From: Microthrix sp041394405
GTDB lineage: Bacteria; Actinomycetota; Acidimicrobiia; Acidimicrobiales; Microtrichaceae
NCBI GenBank assembly: GCA_041394405.1
Contig: JAWKIF010000006.1
Location: 930,001 to 994,000 of the forward strand
Direction: 5' to 3'
Length of the DNA: 64,000 nucleotides
Position 1 is the first letter of the stretch; the number at the start of each line of letters is the position of its first letter. A program made the position numbers and the translations under genes. This document shows positions 27,668 through 36,322 of this stretch, in pieces. Under the pieces are notes generated by a model. It made no database searches. It saw only the letters and a program-made list of their open reading frames with translations, and had not been told where the DNA came from.

Positions 27668-29866
27668 GTGCACCGACGAGTGACCAGCAGGCGCCGCGGC
27701 GCCGTCACTGTGGCGACAACGTTGGCGGTCACCCTGGCGGTCGCTCTGCTGGGAGCTGCCTGCACCGATACGTCCAGCCAGGCGGGCGACACCACCGAGC
27801 CCAGCGGGAAGCCGGGCCCGGCGCTGGAGACTTCGGAGCTGCAGGCGCTGTCGCGCATCGCCGAGCAGCCCCAGGGATGCGACCCAATCGACCTCACCCG
27901 TTGCCTGCTGCCGTTTCCCTCCGACGCCCTGACCCGCTCCGATGACTCGGGCAAGGTGGACGAATCGTCCGATGAGGCCACCGGCCGCCTGGTGAACCTC
28001 CCGGCCGACGGCACCCCGGCCAACGCGGACGGAGTCCACGTCGATCCCACCGAGTGGAACCGAAACGACGGCTTCAGCCCGAATACGCCCATCCTGGCCT
28101 ACTTCCCCAACATCGACCTGGAGCGCATGGGGGCCGCGACCGAGGCCACCATCGGCGCCTCGATGTCCACCGACAGCCCCACCCTGCTGTTCGACCTGAC
28201 CGAGGGCACCCAGGTGCCCCATTGGGTGGAGGTGGATGCCCGGGCCGAGGACCCGGCCGACCAACTCACCATCATGCGGCCCGCGGTCTCGCTGCCCGAG
28301 GGCCATCATTTCGCCGTCGCCTACCGCGAGGTGTTGGATGATCGGGGCCGGTCCATCCCGCCGTCCGCCGGGTTTCGGGCCATCAGGGATGGCGTGGATC
28401 TGGCCGAGGCCGAGCTGAGCGACGAGGCCGCGTCGGCACTGGATGGGCGCGCCGACCAGCTCGCTCCGGTGCTCGAAGCGCTGGGCGATGAGGGCGTGAA
28501 CGTGAGCGAGCTGGTGATGGCGTGGGACTTCACGGTGGCCAGCACCACGAGCCTGTCGGGCCGCCTGCTGGCCATGCGCGATGCCACCTTGAAGCACCTG
28601 GAGAACGACCCGGTGCAGGTCACGGTGACCGACACGGTGGAGAACCCCAAGGAACTGCCCGAGGGGATCGGCCGCAAGGTGTCGGGAACCTTCACCCTGC
28701 CGCTGTTCCTGGCGGGCGACGGCACCCCCGGCACGGCCATGAACTACGGCAAGGACAAGGCCACCCCTGCGGCCACCGGCAAGGACTTCGCGGCCAACTT
28801 CACCTGCATGCTGACCAACGCCCAATTGGGCAACGCAGTGGGGGGCAAGGCCCGGGCCGTCGTCTACGGCCACGGGCTGCTGGGCAGCCGGAGCGAGGTC
28901 GCCGGCGACGACCTGGGCCGCAACGCCGCATCCACCAACCAGATGTACTGCGCCACCGACTGGCTGGGCATGAGCGAGGCGGATATCCCCTACGCCATCG
29001 AGGCGCTGGGCGACCTCTCGAAGTTCCCGGCCATGGCCGACCGCATGCAACAGGGCATCCTGGCCCAGCTGGTGTTGGCGCGTGCCCTCATCGACCCCAG
29101 GTCGTTCCCACAGCTCAGGCAGTTCACCGGCCGCGACGGCGGGGTCAGCTACTTCACCGACGAGGTGTACTTCGATGGCAACAGCCAGGGCGGCATCATG
29201 GGCGCCGCGGCCACCGCCGTGGCCACCGACTGGAAGCGGGCCACGCTGGGCGTGCCGGGCATGAACTACTCCACGCTGCTGCAGCGATCCACCGACTGGG
29301 ACACCTACTCCCAGGTGATGGACCCGGCCTACCCGGACGCGGTCGATCGCCAGATCCTGTTTGGGCTTCTGCAGATGCTGTGGGACCGGGGCGAGGCGGG
29401 CGGGTACATCCAGCACCTCACCGACGATCCGTATCCCAATACGCCCAAGCACCAGGTGATCTTCGCCGTGGCCTTCGGCGACCATCAGGTGGCGCCGATC
29501 ACGGTCGAGAACATGGCCCGCACGCTTGGCATTGGGTATCACCAACCGGCGCTGGCCGAGGGCCGCGATCCCCGGGAGGAACCGTTGTGGGACCTGGACC
29601 CCATCGGCCAATACCCGGCCGACGGCTCGGCGCTGTTCTACTGGGACTCCGGTGCGATGGCCCCGCCCTTGGGCAACGTGAACCCCACCATGGGCGAGGA
29701 ATGGGAGGCGGCCTGCGGTGCCGACGAGGAGGCCGAGGGCTGCCCCGACCCGCACGAGGACCCTCGCCGCGCGCTGGGCTTCGTGCAGCAGAAGCAGGCG
29801 TTCTTCGAGACGGGCACCATCATCGATCCATGCGGCGGGGAACCCTGTCGGGCCGAGCCCACGTAG
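27668..29866 (+). CDS. Large secreted lipoprotein with alpha/beta-hydrolase (lipase-like) features
   Basis: A 732-residue predicted surface lipoprotein. An Arg-rich start and hydrophobic core (VTVATTLAVTLAVALLGAAC) place the lipidated Cys at residue 32. The N-terminal third has CDPIDLTRCLLPFPSDALTR and DGVHVDPTEWNRNDGFSPNT, a pattern I associate with the N-terminal domain of VolA-like bacterial lipases. Later comes YGHGLLGSRSE (oxyanion-type loop), and the nucleophile elbow FDGNSQGGIMGAAA puts Ser near residue 506. Six to eight Cys residues suggest disulfides. Substrate and exact family are not certain. It is divergent from the ABC transporter, with a 145-base spacer that may hold both promoters. 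Confidence 0.75.
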   Translation: MHRRVTSRRRGAVTVATTLAVTLAVALLGAACTDTSSQAGDTTEPSGKPGPALETSELQALSRIAEQPQGCDPIDLTRCLLPFPSDALTRSDDSGKVDESSDEATGRLVNLPADGTPANADGVHVDPTEWNRNDGFSPNTPILAYFPNIDLERMGAATEATIGASMSTDSPTLLFDLTEGTQVPHWVEVDARAEDPADQLTIMRPAVSLPEGHHFAVAYREVLDDRGRSIPPSAGFRAIRDGVDLAEAELSDEAASALDGRADQLAPVLEALGDEGVNVSELVMAWDFTVASTTSLSGRLLAMRDATLKHLENDPVQVTVTDTVENPKELPEGIGRKVSGTFTLPLFLAGDGTPGTAMNYGKDKATPAATGKDFAANFTCMLTNAQLGNAVGGKARAVVYGHGLLGSRSEVAGDDLGRNAASTNQMYCATDWLGMSEADIPYAIEALGDLSKFPAMADRMQQGILAQLVLARALIDPRSFPQLRQFTGRDGGVSYFTDEVYFDGNSQGGIMGAAATAVATDWKRATLGVPGMNYSTLLQRSTDWDTYSQVMDPAYPDAVDRQILFGLLQMLWDRGEAGGYIQHLTDDPYPNTPKHQVIFAVAFGDHQVAPITVENMARTLGIGYHQPALAEGRDPREEPLWDLDPIGQYPADGSALFYWDSGAMAPPLGNVNPTMGEEWEAACGADEEAEGCPDPHEDPRRALGFVQQKQAFFETGTIIDPCGGEPCRAEPT

Positions 29867-29941
29867 GTCTCCGATGCCGATCGCGCATCGCGCGGGCGTC
29901 GATCACGCGTTGCCGACGCGCTGGCGGATAGGGTCGTACGC

Positions 29942-30505
29942 ATGTTCGTCCTCGGCATCGACCCCGGCCTGTCCCGCTGCGGCTACTGCTGCCTCGACAC
30001 CGACGGTCGCACGCACACGCCGGTGGCGTTGGGCGTGCTCAGCACCGAGCCCTCACGTCCGGTGCCCGAGCGATTGGCCGAGCTTGCCGCCGATCTGCGA
30101 GGGCTCTTCGACGAGGTTCGGCCCGCCGCCGTGGCGGTCGAGCGGGTGTTGTTCCAGGTGAACGTGCGCACCGCCATCTCGGTGGGTCAGGCCAGCGGGC
30201 TGGTGCTGGCAGAAGCGGCGGGCAGGGGATGCACGGTGGTGGAGTACTCGCCCAACGAGGTGAAGTGTGCGGTCGCCGGGCACGGCGCCGCCGACAAGGA
30301 CGAGGTGGCCGTGATGGTGCAGTTGCTGCTGGGCCTGCCCGCCCCGCCGCACCCCGCCGATGCCGCCGATGCCGCCGCCATTGCGCTCTGTCATGTGGCC
30401 ATGGCCGGGGCGGGCGTGGCGCAGAACGCTGCCGGGGCGGGCGTGGCGCAGAACGCTGCCGGGGCGGGCGTGGCGCAGAACACTGCCGGGGCGGTGGGTT
30501 CATGA
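29942..30505 (+). CDS. ruvC: Crossover junction endodeoxyribonuclease RuvC
   Basis: Holliday-junction resolvase that cuts symmetrically within the RuvABC complex. The four catalytic acids can be placed: Asp7 (LGIDPGLSRCGY), Glu67 (AVERVLF), and Asp140 and Asp143 (HPADAADAAAIALCH). NVRTAISVGQASGLVLAEAA is the conserved central helix. The normal fold ends near residue 154. The remaining 33 residues are three copies of AGAGVAQNA/T plus a partial copy, encoded by a 27-base tandem repeat, giving an unusual flexible tail (187 residues in total). The stop overlaps the ruvA ATG in ATGA. Confidence 0.97.
   Translation: MFVLGIDPGLSRCGYCCLDTDGRTHTPVALGVLSTEPSRPVPERLAELAADLRGLFDEVRPAAVAVERVLFQVNVRTAISVGQASGLVLAEAAGRGCTVVEYSPNEVKCAVAGHGAADKDEVAVMVQLLLGLPAPPHPADAADAAAIALCHVAMAGAGVAQNAAGAGVAQNAAGAGVAQNTAGAVGS
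30404..30484 (+). repeat. 27-base tandem repeat in the ruvC 3' end, three copies
   Basis: Copies at 30404-30430, 30431-30457 and 30458-30484 begin GCCGGGGCGGGCGTGGCGCA. The third differs by one base (GCT to ACT), and a 9-base partial copy follows. The unit is nine codons long, so the reading frame is kept whatever the copy number. Confidence 0.95.
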
Positions 30506-31116
30506 TCGCGTCGCTGCGCGGCACGCTGCTGTTGCGCCGAGGCGCCGAGTTGACCGTTGAGGTGGCGGGGGTGGGCTATCGCTGCAACGCCTCGCCGGCG
30601 CTGGCTGGCAAGGCCGGTGAGGTGGGCGACGAGCTGTTCTGCTGGGTGCACCACCACATACGCGAGGACGCCCAAACCCTGTACGCGTTCCTCAGCGAAG
30701 ACGAGCGCCAGCTCTTCGAGGCGCTCATCGGCGCCCACGGCGTGGGCCCGGCGCTGGCCATGGCCATCCTGGGCGTGCACGGCCCCGCCGAACTCGCCCG
30801 GGCGGTGGCCGCCGACGACGTGGCCGCCTTGTGCCTGGTGCCGGGCGTGGGCAAGAAGACCGCCGCCCGGCTGCTGGTGGAGCTCAAGAGCCGCCTGGAG
30901 GTGGGCAGCTTCGAGGACACCCCGGTGGCGGTCGGCGCTCCGGGCTCCACCGTCTCCGGCGATCCGGTTGCCACCGCCAAGGCCGACGTCCGCTCGGCCC
31001 TGGGCGAGTTGGGATACTCCGCCGAAGAGGCCAACCGGGCCGTCGTCGGGCTGCCCGACAGCGACGATTCGGCCGAGCTGCTGCGAGCCGCCCTGGCTCA
31101 CCTGGCGGGGGGCTGA
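30502..31116 (+). CDS. ruvA: Holliday junction branch migration protein RuvA
   Basis: Junction-binding subunit that tethers the RuvB motors. The 204-residue product starts MIASLRGTLLLRRGAELTVE, the OB-fold N-terminus. Two helix-hairpin-helix segments follow (LIGAHGVGPALAMAILGVHG and LCLVPGVGKKTAARLLVELK). The C-terminal domain III (RSALGELGYSAEEANRAVVG) contacts RuvB. The length is standard. The ATG overlaps the ruvC TGA and ruvB starts three bases after the stop, so ruvCAB is one translationally coupled operon. Confidence 0.97.
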   Translation: MIASLRGTLLLRRGAELTVEVAGVGYRCNASPALAGKAGEVGDELFCWVHHHIREDAQTLYAFLSEDERQLFEALIGAHGVGPALAMAILGVHGPAELARAVAADDVAALCLVPGVGKKTAARLLVELKSRLEVGSFEDTPVAVGAPGSTVSGDPVATAKADVRSALGELGYSAEEANRAVVGLPDSDDSAELLRAALAHLAGG

Positions 31117-31119
31117 TCG

Positions 31120-32217
31120 GTGGCCCGCGACGAGCTGTTGGAGCCCCGGGCCACCCCGGAGGACGTCGATGCCGAGGCGCCCGTTGGTGCGGCGGCGGGG
31201 GGCGTCGATGGACCGGGCGAGGAGGACGAGGGGGTCCAGCCGGGTCTGCGGCCGCGCACGTTGGCCGAGTTTGTCGGCCAACGCGAGCTGAAGGAGCGGC
31301 TGCGCATCATCCTGGAGGCGGCTCGGCGACGGGGCGCCGCCTCCGACCACCTGCTGTTCGCGGGCCCGCCCGGCCTGGGCAAGACCACGCTGGCGGGCAT
31401 CGTGGCCACCGAGGTGGGCTCCACGATGCAGATCACCAGCGGGCCGGCCCTGGAGCGGGCGGGCGACCTGGCCGCAATCCTGACCAAGATCGGCCCCGGC
31501 GACGTGTTGTTCATCGACGAGATTCACCGGCTGCCCCGGGCGGTGGAGGAGGTGCTGTATCCGGCCATCGAGGACTTCCAGCTGGACATCGTGCTGGGCA
31601 AGGGGCCGGCGGCGCGCTCCATCCGTCTGGAGCTCCCGCAGTTCACGCTGGTGGGCGCCACCACCCGCACCGGGCTCATCACCGGGCCGTTGCGGGACCG
31701 TTTCGGCCTGGTGGCCCGCCTGGACTACTACGACCCTTCCGACCTGCAGTCCATCGTCGAGCGCACGGCCGTCATCCTGGAGGCGCCGCTGAGCACGGAC
31801 GGCGCGGCCGAGATCGCCCGCCGATCACGGGGCACGCCCCGTATCGCCAACCGGCTATTGCGGCGGGTGCAGGACTACGCCGATGTGGAGGCCGACGGCA
31901 CCATCGACGCACAGGTGGCCCGGGCCGGCCTGGCGGTGTTCGGCATCGACGATCGCGGGCTGGACAAGGTGGACCGTGCCATTCTCGACTCGCTGGTGCG
32001 CCGCTTTGCCGGCGGCCCCGTGGGCCTGTCCACCCTGGCCATCGCCGTGGCCGAGCCGACCGAGACCGTCGAGGACGTGCACGAGCCGTTTCTCATCCAG
32101 CAGGGGCTGCTGATGCGCACCCCACGCGGCCGTGTGGCCACACCGGCGGCGTGGCAGCACCTGGGGCTGGAGGCCCCCGAGGCGGCGACGCCACCCCCGG
32201 GACTGTTCGACGGCTGA
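31120..32217 (+). CDS. ruvB: Holliday junction branch migration ATPase RuvB
   Basis: Hexameric AAA+ motor that drives branch migration. The 365-residue protein has an acidic leader of about 40 residues, then LRPRTLAEFVGQRELKERL, Walker A AGPPGLGKTT (residues 81-90), Walker B VLFIDEIHRLPRAVEE and sensor 1 in LVGATTRTG. The beta-hairpin that contacts RuvA (QLDIVLGKGPAARSIRLELP) and the C-terminal winged helix (GLLMRTPRGRVAT) are present. GTG start at 31120. The acidic leader is longer than in E. coli, as is common in actinobacteria. Confidence 0.98.
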   Translation: MARDELLEPRATPEDVDAEAPVGAAAGGVDGPGEEDEGVQPGLRPRTLAEFVGQRELKERLRIILEAARRRGAASDHLLFAGPPGLGKTTLAGIVATEVGSTMQITSGPALERAGDLAAILTKIGPGDVLFIDEIHRLPRAVEEVLYPAIEDFQLDIVLGKGPAARSIRLELPQFTLVGATTRTGLITGPLRDRFGLVARLDYYDPSDLQSIVERTAVILEAPLSTDGAAEIARRSRGTPRIANRLLRRVQDYADVEADGTIDAQVARAGLAVFGIDDRGLDKVDRAILDSLVRRFAGGPVGLSTLAIAVAEPTETVEDVHEPFLIQQGLLMRTPRGRVATPAAWQHLGLEAPEAATPPPGLFDG

Positions 32218-32226
32218 TCGAGCACC

Positions 32227-32242
32227 GCCGCCCTTCGGCGGC
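32227..32242. terminator. GC hairpin between convergent ruvB and FAD oxidoreductase genes
   Basis: GCCGCC (32227-32232) and GGCGGC (32237-32242) pair across a CTTC loop, 10 bases after the ruvB stop and 15 bases before the end of the minus-strand gene. It is short and lacks a T-run, but its place between two gene ends fits a bidirectional terminator. Confidence 0.4.
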
Positions 32243-32257
32243 GCCGCTGGCGAGCCC

Positions 32258-33805
32258 TCAGCTCTCGATGCGGGGGGCGGTGGAGGGGATGATCGGTGCG
32301 TCCCGGCCGGTCTTTCCGGCCTTGGCGCCGTCCTCGGCCGGGCCCTCCTCGTGGTACTCCTCCTCCACGTTCACCGTCCACACGTCGTGTGTGGAACCCG
32401 TGGCGATGTTCTCCGCCGTCAACATGGCGGTGTACATCGAGTGGTCCTGGTTGTTGTAGCGGAACATGCCGTTGCGTCCGATGGGATGGATGTTGGGGGT
32501 GTGCTCCGCCAGCCAGGTCCGCAGCACGTCGACGTTGGCCTTGTAGGTCTCGTCGTAGGTGGGGTAGGCCTTCTTCTGGCGGACGACATAGCCGCCCTCG
32601 ACGTCACCGGGCTCGACCAGGCCCAGGTACTGCAGCTCGGTCTTGCCCTGCTCGATCAGCTCGTCGTCCGGTGCTGTCCAGGCCGCGTCCGTCTCGAACA
32701 CGGTGTATTCCAGGCCCAGAACGTTGCGACCGTCCTTCACCAGGTGAGGCGACCACGACCCGAAGTTCTGGATGCGCATGGTCTTGACCTGGGGGTCATG
32801 GATGTAGATCCAGTTGTCGTTCCAGTCCACGCGTGACTCGGGCACCACCAGCGCCACGGTGATGAAGTCCCGGTAGCTCAGCCCGTTGGCGGCCGCCATG
32901 ACCTCGTCAGGGACCGGCGGGTCCATGCCGGCCAGCAGCGCCGAGATGGGCATGGAGGAGATGATGTGGTCGGCCTCGGTCGCCTCGACGTCGCCGCCGG
33001 GGGCCCTGGTGAGGACGTGGGTGGCCCTGCCGTCGGCGTGGCGCACGCCGGTGACCTCCGTGTCGTAGGCCAGCGTGGAGCCATCGGCGACCACCTGGTC
33101 CCGGCAGGCCTCCCACATCATGCCGGGCCCGTACTTGGGGTACTGGAACTCCTCGATGAGCGAGGCGATGTCCTTCTGGTTGCGGGCGGGCATCAGGGCG
33201 TTGATGACGGCGCTGAACAACGACAGGTTCTTGATGCGCTGCGCGGCCCAGTCGGCCTCGATGTTGTCGGCGGGCACGCCCCAGACCTTCTCGGTGTAGG
33301 CCTTGAAGAAGGTGCCATAGAGGCGCCACCCGAAGCGGGCCGCCACCCAGCCCTCGAAGTTCGTTTGGTCCTTGGGCGGGCGGATGCGCACCCAGATGTA
33401 GCTGAGCACGCAGCGGACGGCCTCGATGACGCCCAGGTTGCGGAGCGCGTTGGTGGCCCGCAGCGGGTAGTCGTAGAACTTGCCGTCATAGAAGATGCGG
33501 CTCTTGCGGGGCCGCATCATGAAGTCGTCCTCGTCGAGGATCTCGTGCCACAGGGCCTCCACCTCGGGCACCTTGGTGAAGAAGCGGTGGCCGCCGATGT
33601 CGAAGCGCCAGCCGTCGCGCGTCTCGGTGCGGGAGATGCCGCCCACCTGATCGGATTCCTCGAGGATGGTGGAGGAGATGCCGTACTTCTGCAGCTGGTA
33701 GGCGGCGGTGAGTCCGGCGGGGCCTGCACCGATCACCACCACCTCGCCGGCATCGGCGGTTCGGTCGGTGGCCTCGGGGTCGAGTGTGGGGCGAGAGTCG
33801 TCCAT
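32258..33805 (-). CDS. NAD(P)/FAD-dependent oxidoreductase (amine oxidase/UDP-galactopyranose mutase-like)
   Basis: A 515-residue flavoprotein. The N-terminal Rossmann motif VVVIGAGPAGLTAAYQLQKY is followed by TILEESDQVGGISRTETRDG and FDIGGHRFFTKVPEVEALW. The middle has FKAYTEKVWGVPADNIEADW. These match a bacterial clade near UDP-galactopyranose mutase and protoporphyrinogen oxidase-like proteins, often found with polysaccharide or glycolipid genes. The reaction is unknown. ATG 33805 (MDDSRPTLDPE) is preferred; an upstream ATG adds 20 unlikely residues. The C-terminal 30 residues are charged and probably disordered. It stands alone between convergent ruvB and divergent queA. Confidence 0.82.
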   Translation of the reverse strand: MDDSRPTLDPEATDRTADAGEVVVIGAGPAGLTAAYQLQKYGISSTILEESDQVGGISRTETRDGWRFDIGGHRFFTKVPEVEALWHEILDEDDFMMRPRKSRIFYDGKFYDYPLRATNALRNLGVIEAVRCVLSYIWVRIRPPKDQTNFEGWVAARFGWRLYGTFFKAYTEKVWGVPADNIEADWAAQRIKNLSLFSAVINALMPARNQKDIASLIEEFQYPKYGPGMMWEACRDQVVADGSTLAYDTEVTGVRHADGRATHVLTRAPGGDVEATEADHIISSMPISALLAGMDPPVPDEVMAAANGLSYRDFITVALVVPESRVDWNDNWIYIHDPQVKTMRIQNFGSWSPHLVKDGRNVLGLEYTVFETDAAWTAPDDELIEQGKTELQYLGLVEPGDVEGGYVVRQKKAYPTYDETYKANVDVLRTWLAEHTPNIHPIGRNGMFRYNNQDHSMYTAMLTAENIATGSTHDVWTVNVEEEYHEEGPAEDGAKAGKTGRDAPIIPSTAPRIES

Positions 33806-34023
33806 GTGGGTGTGATCCTGGCAGACGTGGGCGGGCAATCCGGGGGAGCGGGGGTTCGGTCGCACAACCTGTGAGGGCTGGCGGGTCGATCAGTCCGCTG
33901 ACGGGGGCAAGCGTGGGCGCTACCGGCCCGGCGAGTGACCGAGCGTAGTCTCCACCCGCCGGACGAACCCTCCCAGGCGGCACCACGCCGAGTGCGGGCC
34001 CCGTCCGGCGACCCCGCGAGCGC

Positions 34024-34030
34024 AAGGGAG
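34024..34030 (+). promoter_or_regulatory. Ribosome binding site deciding the queA start
   Basis: AAGGGAG lies six bases before GTG 34037, the codon that starts the conserved QueA fold. The 102 bases of open frame upstream lack a comparable site. Confidence 0.65.
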
Positions 34031-34036
34031 CACCGG

Positions 34037-35122
34037 GTGGATCTGGCCGAGTTCGACTACCACCTGCCCGCCGAGGCCGTCGCACAGGAAGCCGTGGAGC
34101 CTCGCGACGCCGCCCGGCTGCTGGTGGATCGGGGCCCCGGCGCGGCTCCGACCGACGCCACTGTGGCCCAGTTGGACACGCTGGTCGGCCCGGGGGACGT
34201 CGTGGTGGTGAACACCACACGCGTTCGGCCGGCCCGCCTCCGCCTGCGTCGCCCGACGGGTGGCGCCGCCGAGGTGCTGGTGCTGGCCCCGCACCCTTCC
34301 GGGGGGTGGGAGGCGCTGGTTCGGCCGTCGGGTCGCATCCGGCCCGGCGAGTTGCTCACGCCGTCAGGCACAGAACACGCAACCGCACTGCAGGTGGAGG
34401 TGGGCGAGGACCTGGGGGAGGGGCGGCGGGTGGTTCGGTTGCTGGCTGCGGGCGGCGACCTGGGCCCGGACGAGGTGGAGGCGGCCCTGGAGCGGCACGG
34501 GGTGATGCCGTTGCCGCCGTACCTGGACGATCGGCCCCGGGACCCGGCCCGCTACCAGACGGTCATGGCCCGGCGACCGGGTTCCGCGGCTGCACCCACC
34601 GCAGGCCTGCACCTCACTCCGGCGCTTCTGGACCGGATTCGCCAGGCCGGCGCCTCGCTGGCCGAGGTGGAGCTGCAGGTGGGGCTGGGAACCTTCCGGC
34701 CCATGACCTCCGATGTGGTGGAGGATCATGTGATGCACGCCGAGCGGTACCGCATCGACCCCGCCCAGTGGGCCAACATCCGGTCGGCCAGGTCGGTTCT
34801 GGCCGTTGGCACCACCACCGTGCGGGCGCTGGAGTCGGCCGCCCGAAGCGAACGCCTGGAGGGCGAGACCGAGCTGTTCCTGCATCGCGGCGCAACGTTC
34901 CAGGTGGTGGACCGCATGATGACCAACTTCCACCTGCCCCGATCCAGCCTGCTGGTGATGGTGGATGCCTTCATCGGTGCCCGCTGGCGGGCGCTCTACG
35001 AGACGGCGCTGCAGCGCGGCTACCGGTTTCTCTCCTTCGGGGATGCCATGTTGCTGGATTCGGGGTTGCTGGATTCGGGGTTGCTGGAGGGCACGGCACC
35101 ACACGGGGGAGCGACGCCGTGA
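34037..35122 (+). CDS. queA: S-adenosylmethionine:tRNA ribosyltransferase-isomerase
   Basis: Transfers and isomerises the ribose of S-adenosylmethionine onto preQ1-tRNA to make epoxyqueuosine. The 361-residue product starts (M)DLAEFDYHLPAEAVAQEA and shows DVVVVNTTRVRPARL, GVMPLPPYL, the motif RYQTVMARRPGSAAAPTAGL, and VGLGTFRPM, all QueA hallmarks. The C-terminus has a short duplicated tail (LLDSGLLDSGLLEG) encoded by a 15-base repeat, followed by residues unlikely to be structured. The tgt start overlaps its stop in GTGA, so the two queuosine enzymes are translationally coupled. Confidence 0.96.
   Translation: MDLAEFDYHLPAEAVAQEAVEPRDAARLLVDRGPGAAPTDATVAQLDTLVGPGDVVVVNTTRVRPARLRLRRPTGGAAEVLVLAPHPSGGWEALVRPSGRIRPGELLTPSGTEHATALQVEVGEDLGEGRRVVRLLAAGGDLGPDEVEAALERHGVMPLPPYLDDRPRDPARYQTVMARRPGSAAAPTAGLHLTPALLDRIRQAGASLAEVELQVGLGTFRPMTSDVVEDHVMHAERYRIDPAQWANIRSARSVLAVGTTTVRALESAARSERLEGETELFLHRGATFQVVDRMMTNFHLPRSSLLVMVDAFIGARWRALYETALQRGYRFLSFGDAMLLDSGLLDSGLLEGTAPHGGATP
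35051..35088 (+). repeat. 15-base tandem repeat in the queA 3' end
   Basis: TTGCTGGATTCGGGG occurs at 35051-35065 and 35066-35080, followed by a partial third copy (TTGCTGGA, 35081-35088). It encodes LLDSG twice and then LLEG, so it keeps the frame. Confidence 0.9.
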
Positions 35123-36216
35123 GGCTGCGATCCGAGCTGCTGGCAACCGACGGTGCGGCCCGGCGCACGTTCGTGCCCACGGCCAAGGGCGGGTTCCATA
35201 CCCCGCTCTTCATGCCCGTCGGCACCAGGGGCTCCATACGGGCCGCCACCACCGCGCAGCTGGAGGACCTGGGCGCAGAGTTCATGTTGGGCAACACCTA
35301 CCACCTCATGTTGCGGCCGGGCGCCGAGACGGTGGCCTCGCTGGGCGGTCTCGGTCGGTTCTCGGGCTGGGACGGTCACCTGCTGACCGATTCGGGAGGA
35401 TTCCAGGTGTTCTCCCTGTCGCCCAAGGTCACCGACGAGGGCGTCACCTTCCGCTCGGTGTACGACGGCGACACGGTGGCCTGCACCCCGGAGAGCATCG
35501 TCGCCACCCAGGAGTTGCTGGGTGGCGACATTCAGATGGTGCTCGACGTGTGTCTGCCCCTCCCCGCCGACCGCGCGCAGTTGGCACGCGCCGTCAAGCG
35601 CACGGCGGCCTGGGCCGAGCGGGCGAGGGGTGCCCATACGCGGCGCGGCGATCAGGCGCTCTTCGGCATCGTGCAGGGAGGCACCGAGGCCGACCTGCGC
35701 CGTGAATCGGCGCAACGCACCGTGGCGTTGGACTTCGACGGGTACGCGGTGGGGGGCCTCTCCGTGGGCGAGGCGAGGGGGCCCATGATGGAGGCGCTGG
35801 AGGCGGCCATAGCCGAGCTGCCCACCGACCAGCCCCGGTACCTGATGGGAGTGGGCGACCCGCGCTCGATGGTGGAGGCGGTGGCGCGCGGCGTCGACAT
35901 GTTCGATTGCGTGCTGCCCACGCGCCTGGGCCGCCACGGCACGTTGCTGACCGCCCGAGGCCGGATCAATGCGAAGCGGGCCGAGTTTGCCCGCAGCGAG
36001 GCGCCGCTGGACCCCACCTGCGGTTGCCAGGTGTGCGCCCGCTACAGCGCCGGATACGTCCGCCACCTCCTGGTGGTGGGCGAGCCGGCCGGAAAGACGT
36101 TGTGCGTGCTGCACAACCTGGCCTGGATGTTGGGCTTCGTCGATCGCATGCGGTCGGCCATCGAGGCCGGCTCGCTGGACGGCCTGCGGGCGGAAGTTGC
36201 CGACGTGTGGCCGTGA
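35119..36216 (+). CDS. tgt: tRNA-guanine(34) transglycosylase
   Basis: Exchanges guanine at the wobble position of GUN tRNAs for preQ1, the step before QueA. The 365-residue enzyme has the catalytic Asp in LLTDSGGFQVFSLS, the nucleophile region in DMFDCVLPTRLGRHG, and the insertion-loop signature GIVQGG. A complete zinc site is formed by Cys301, Cys303, Cys306 (TCGCQVC) and His332 (VLHNLAWM). The length and all ligands match active bacterial enzymes. GTG 35119 overlaps the queA stop. preQ1 supply genes (queCDEF) are not in the window, so preQ1 may be made elsewhere or salvaged. Confidence 0.97.
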   Translation: MRLRSELLATDGAARRTFVPTAKGGFHTPLFMPVGTRGSIRAATTAQLEDLGAEFMLGNTYHLMLRPGAETVASLGGLGRFSGWDGHLLTDSGGFQVFSLSPKVTDEGVTFRSVYDGDTVACTPESIVATQELLGGDIQMVLDVCLPLPADRAQLARAVKRTAAWAERARGAHTRRGDQALFGIVQGGTEADLRRESAQRTVALDFDGYAVGGLSVGEARGPMMEALEAAIAELPTDQPRYLMGVGDPRSMVEAVARGVDMFDCVLPTRLGRHGTLLTARGRINAKRAEFARSEAPLDPTCGCQVCARYSAGYVRHLLVVGEPAGKTLCVLHNLAWMLGFVDRMRSAIEAGSLDGLRAEVADVWP

Positions 36217-36322
36217 CGGCCCGGAGGTGCCGGGCGGCGACGTTGAGCCGGTTCTTCGAGAGGGGCAAAACAACCCGGTGTGGTTGGGCCGGGGCACGAC
36301 ACGGTCATAGGATCGTCGATTC

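Noticed and set aside
26546..29755. A 1069-codon minus-strand frame over the ABC ATPase and lipoprotein genes
   Set aside because: It is a shadow in another frame of the real ATPase and antisense to the lipoprotein; no recognisable domain.
33935..34036. Extended QueA N-terminus from 33935
   Set aside because: The extra 34 residues are Pro/Arg/Ala-rich and lack a ribosome site, while GTG 34037 has AAGGGAG at good distance and starts the conserved fold.
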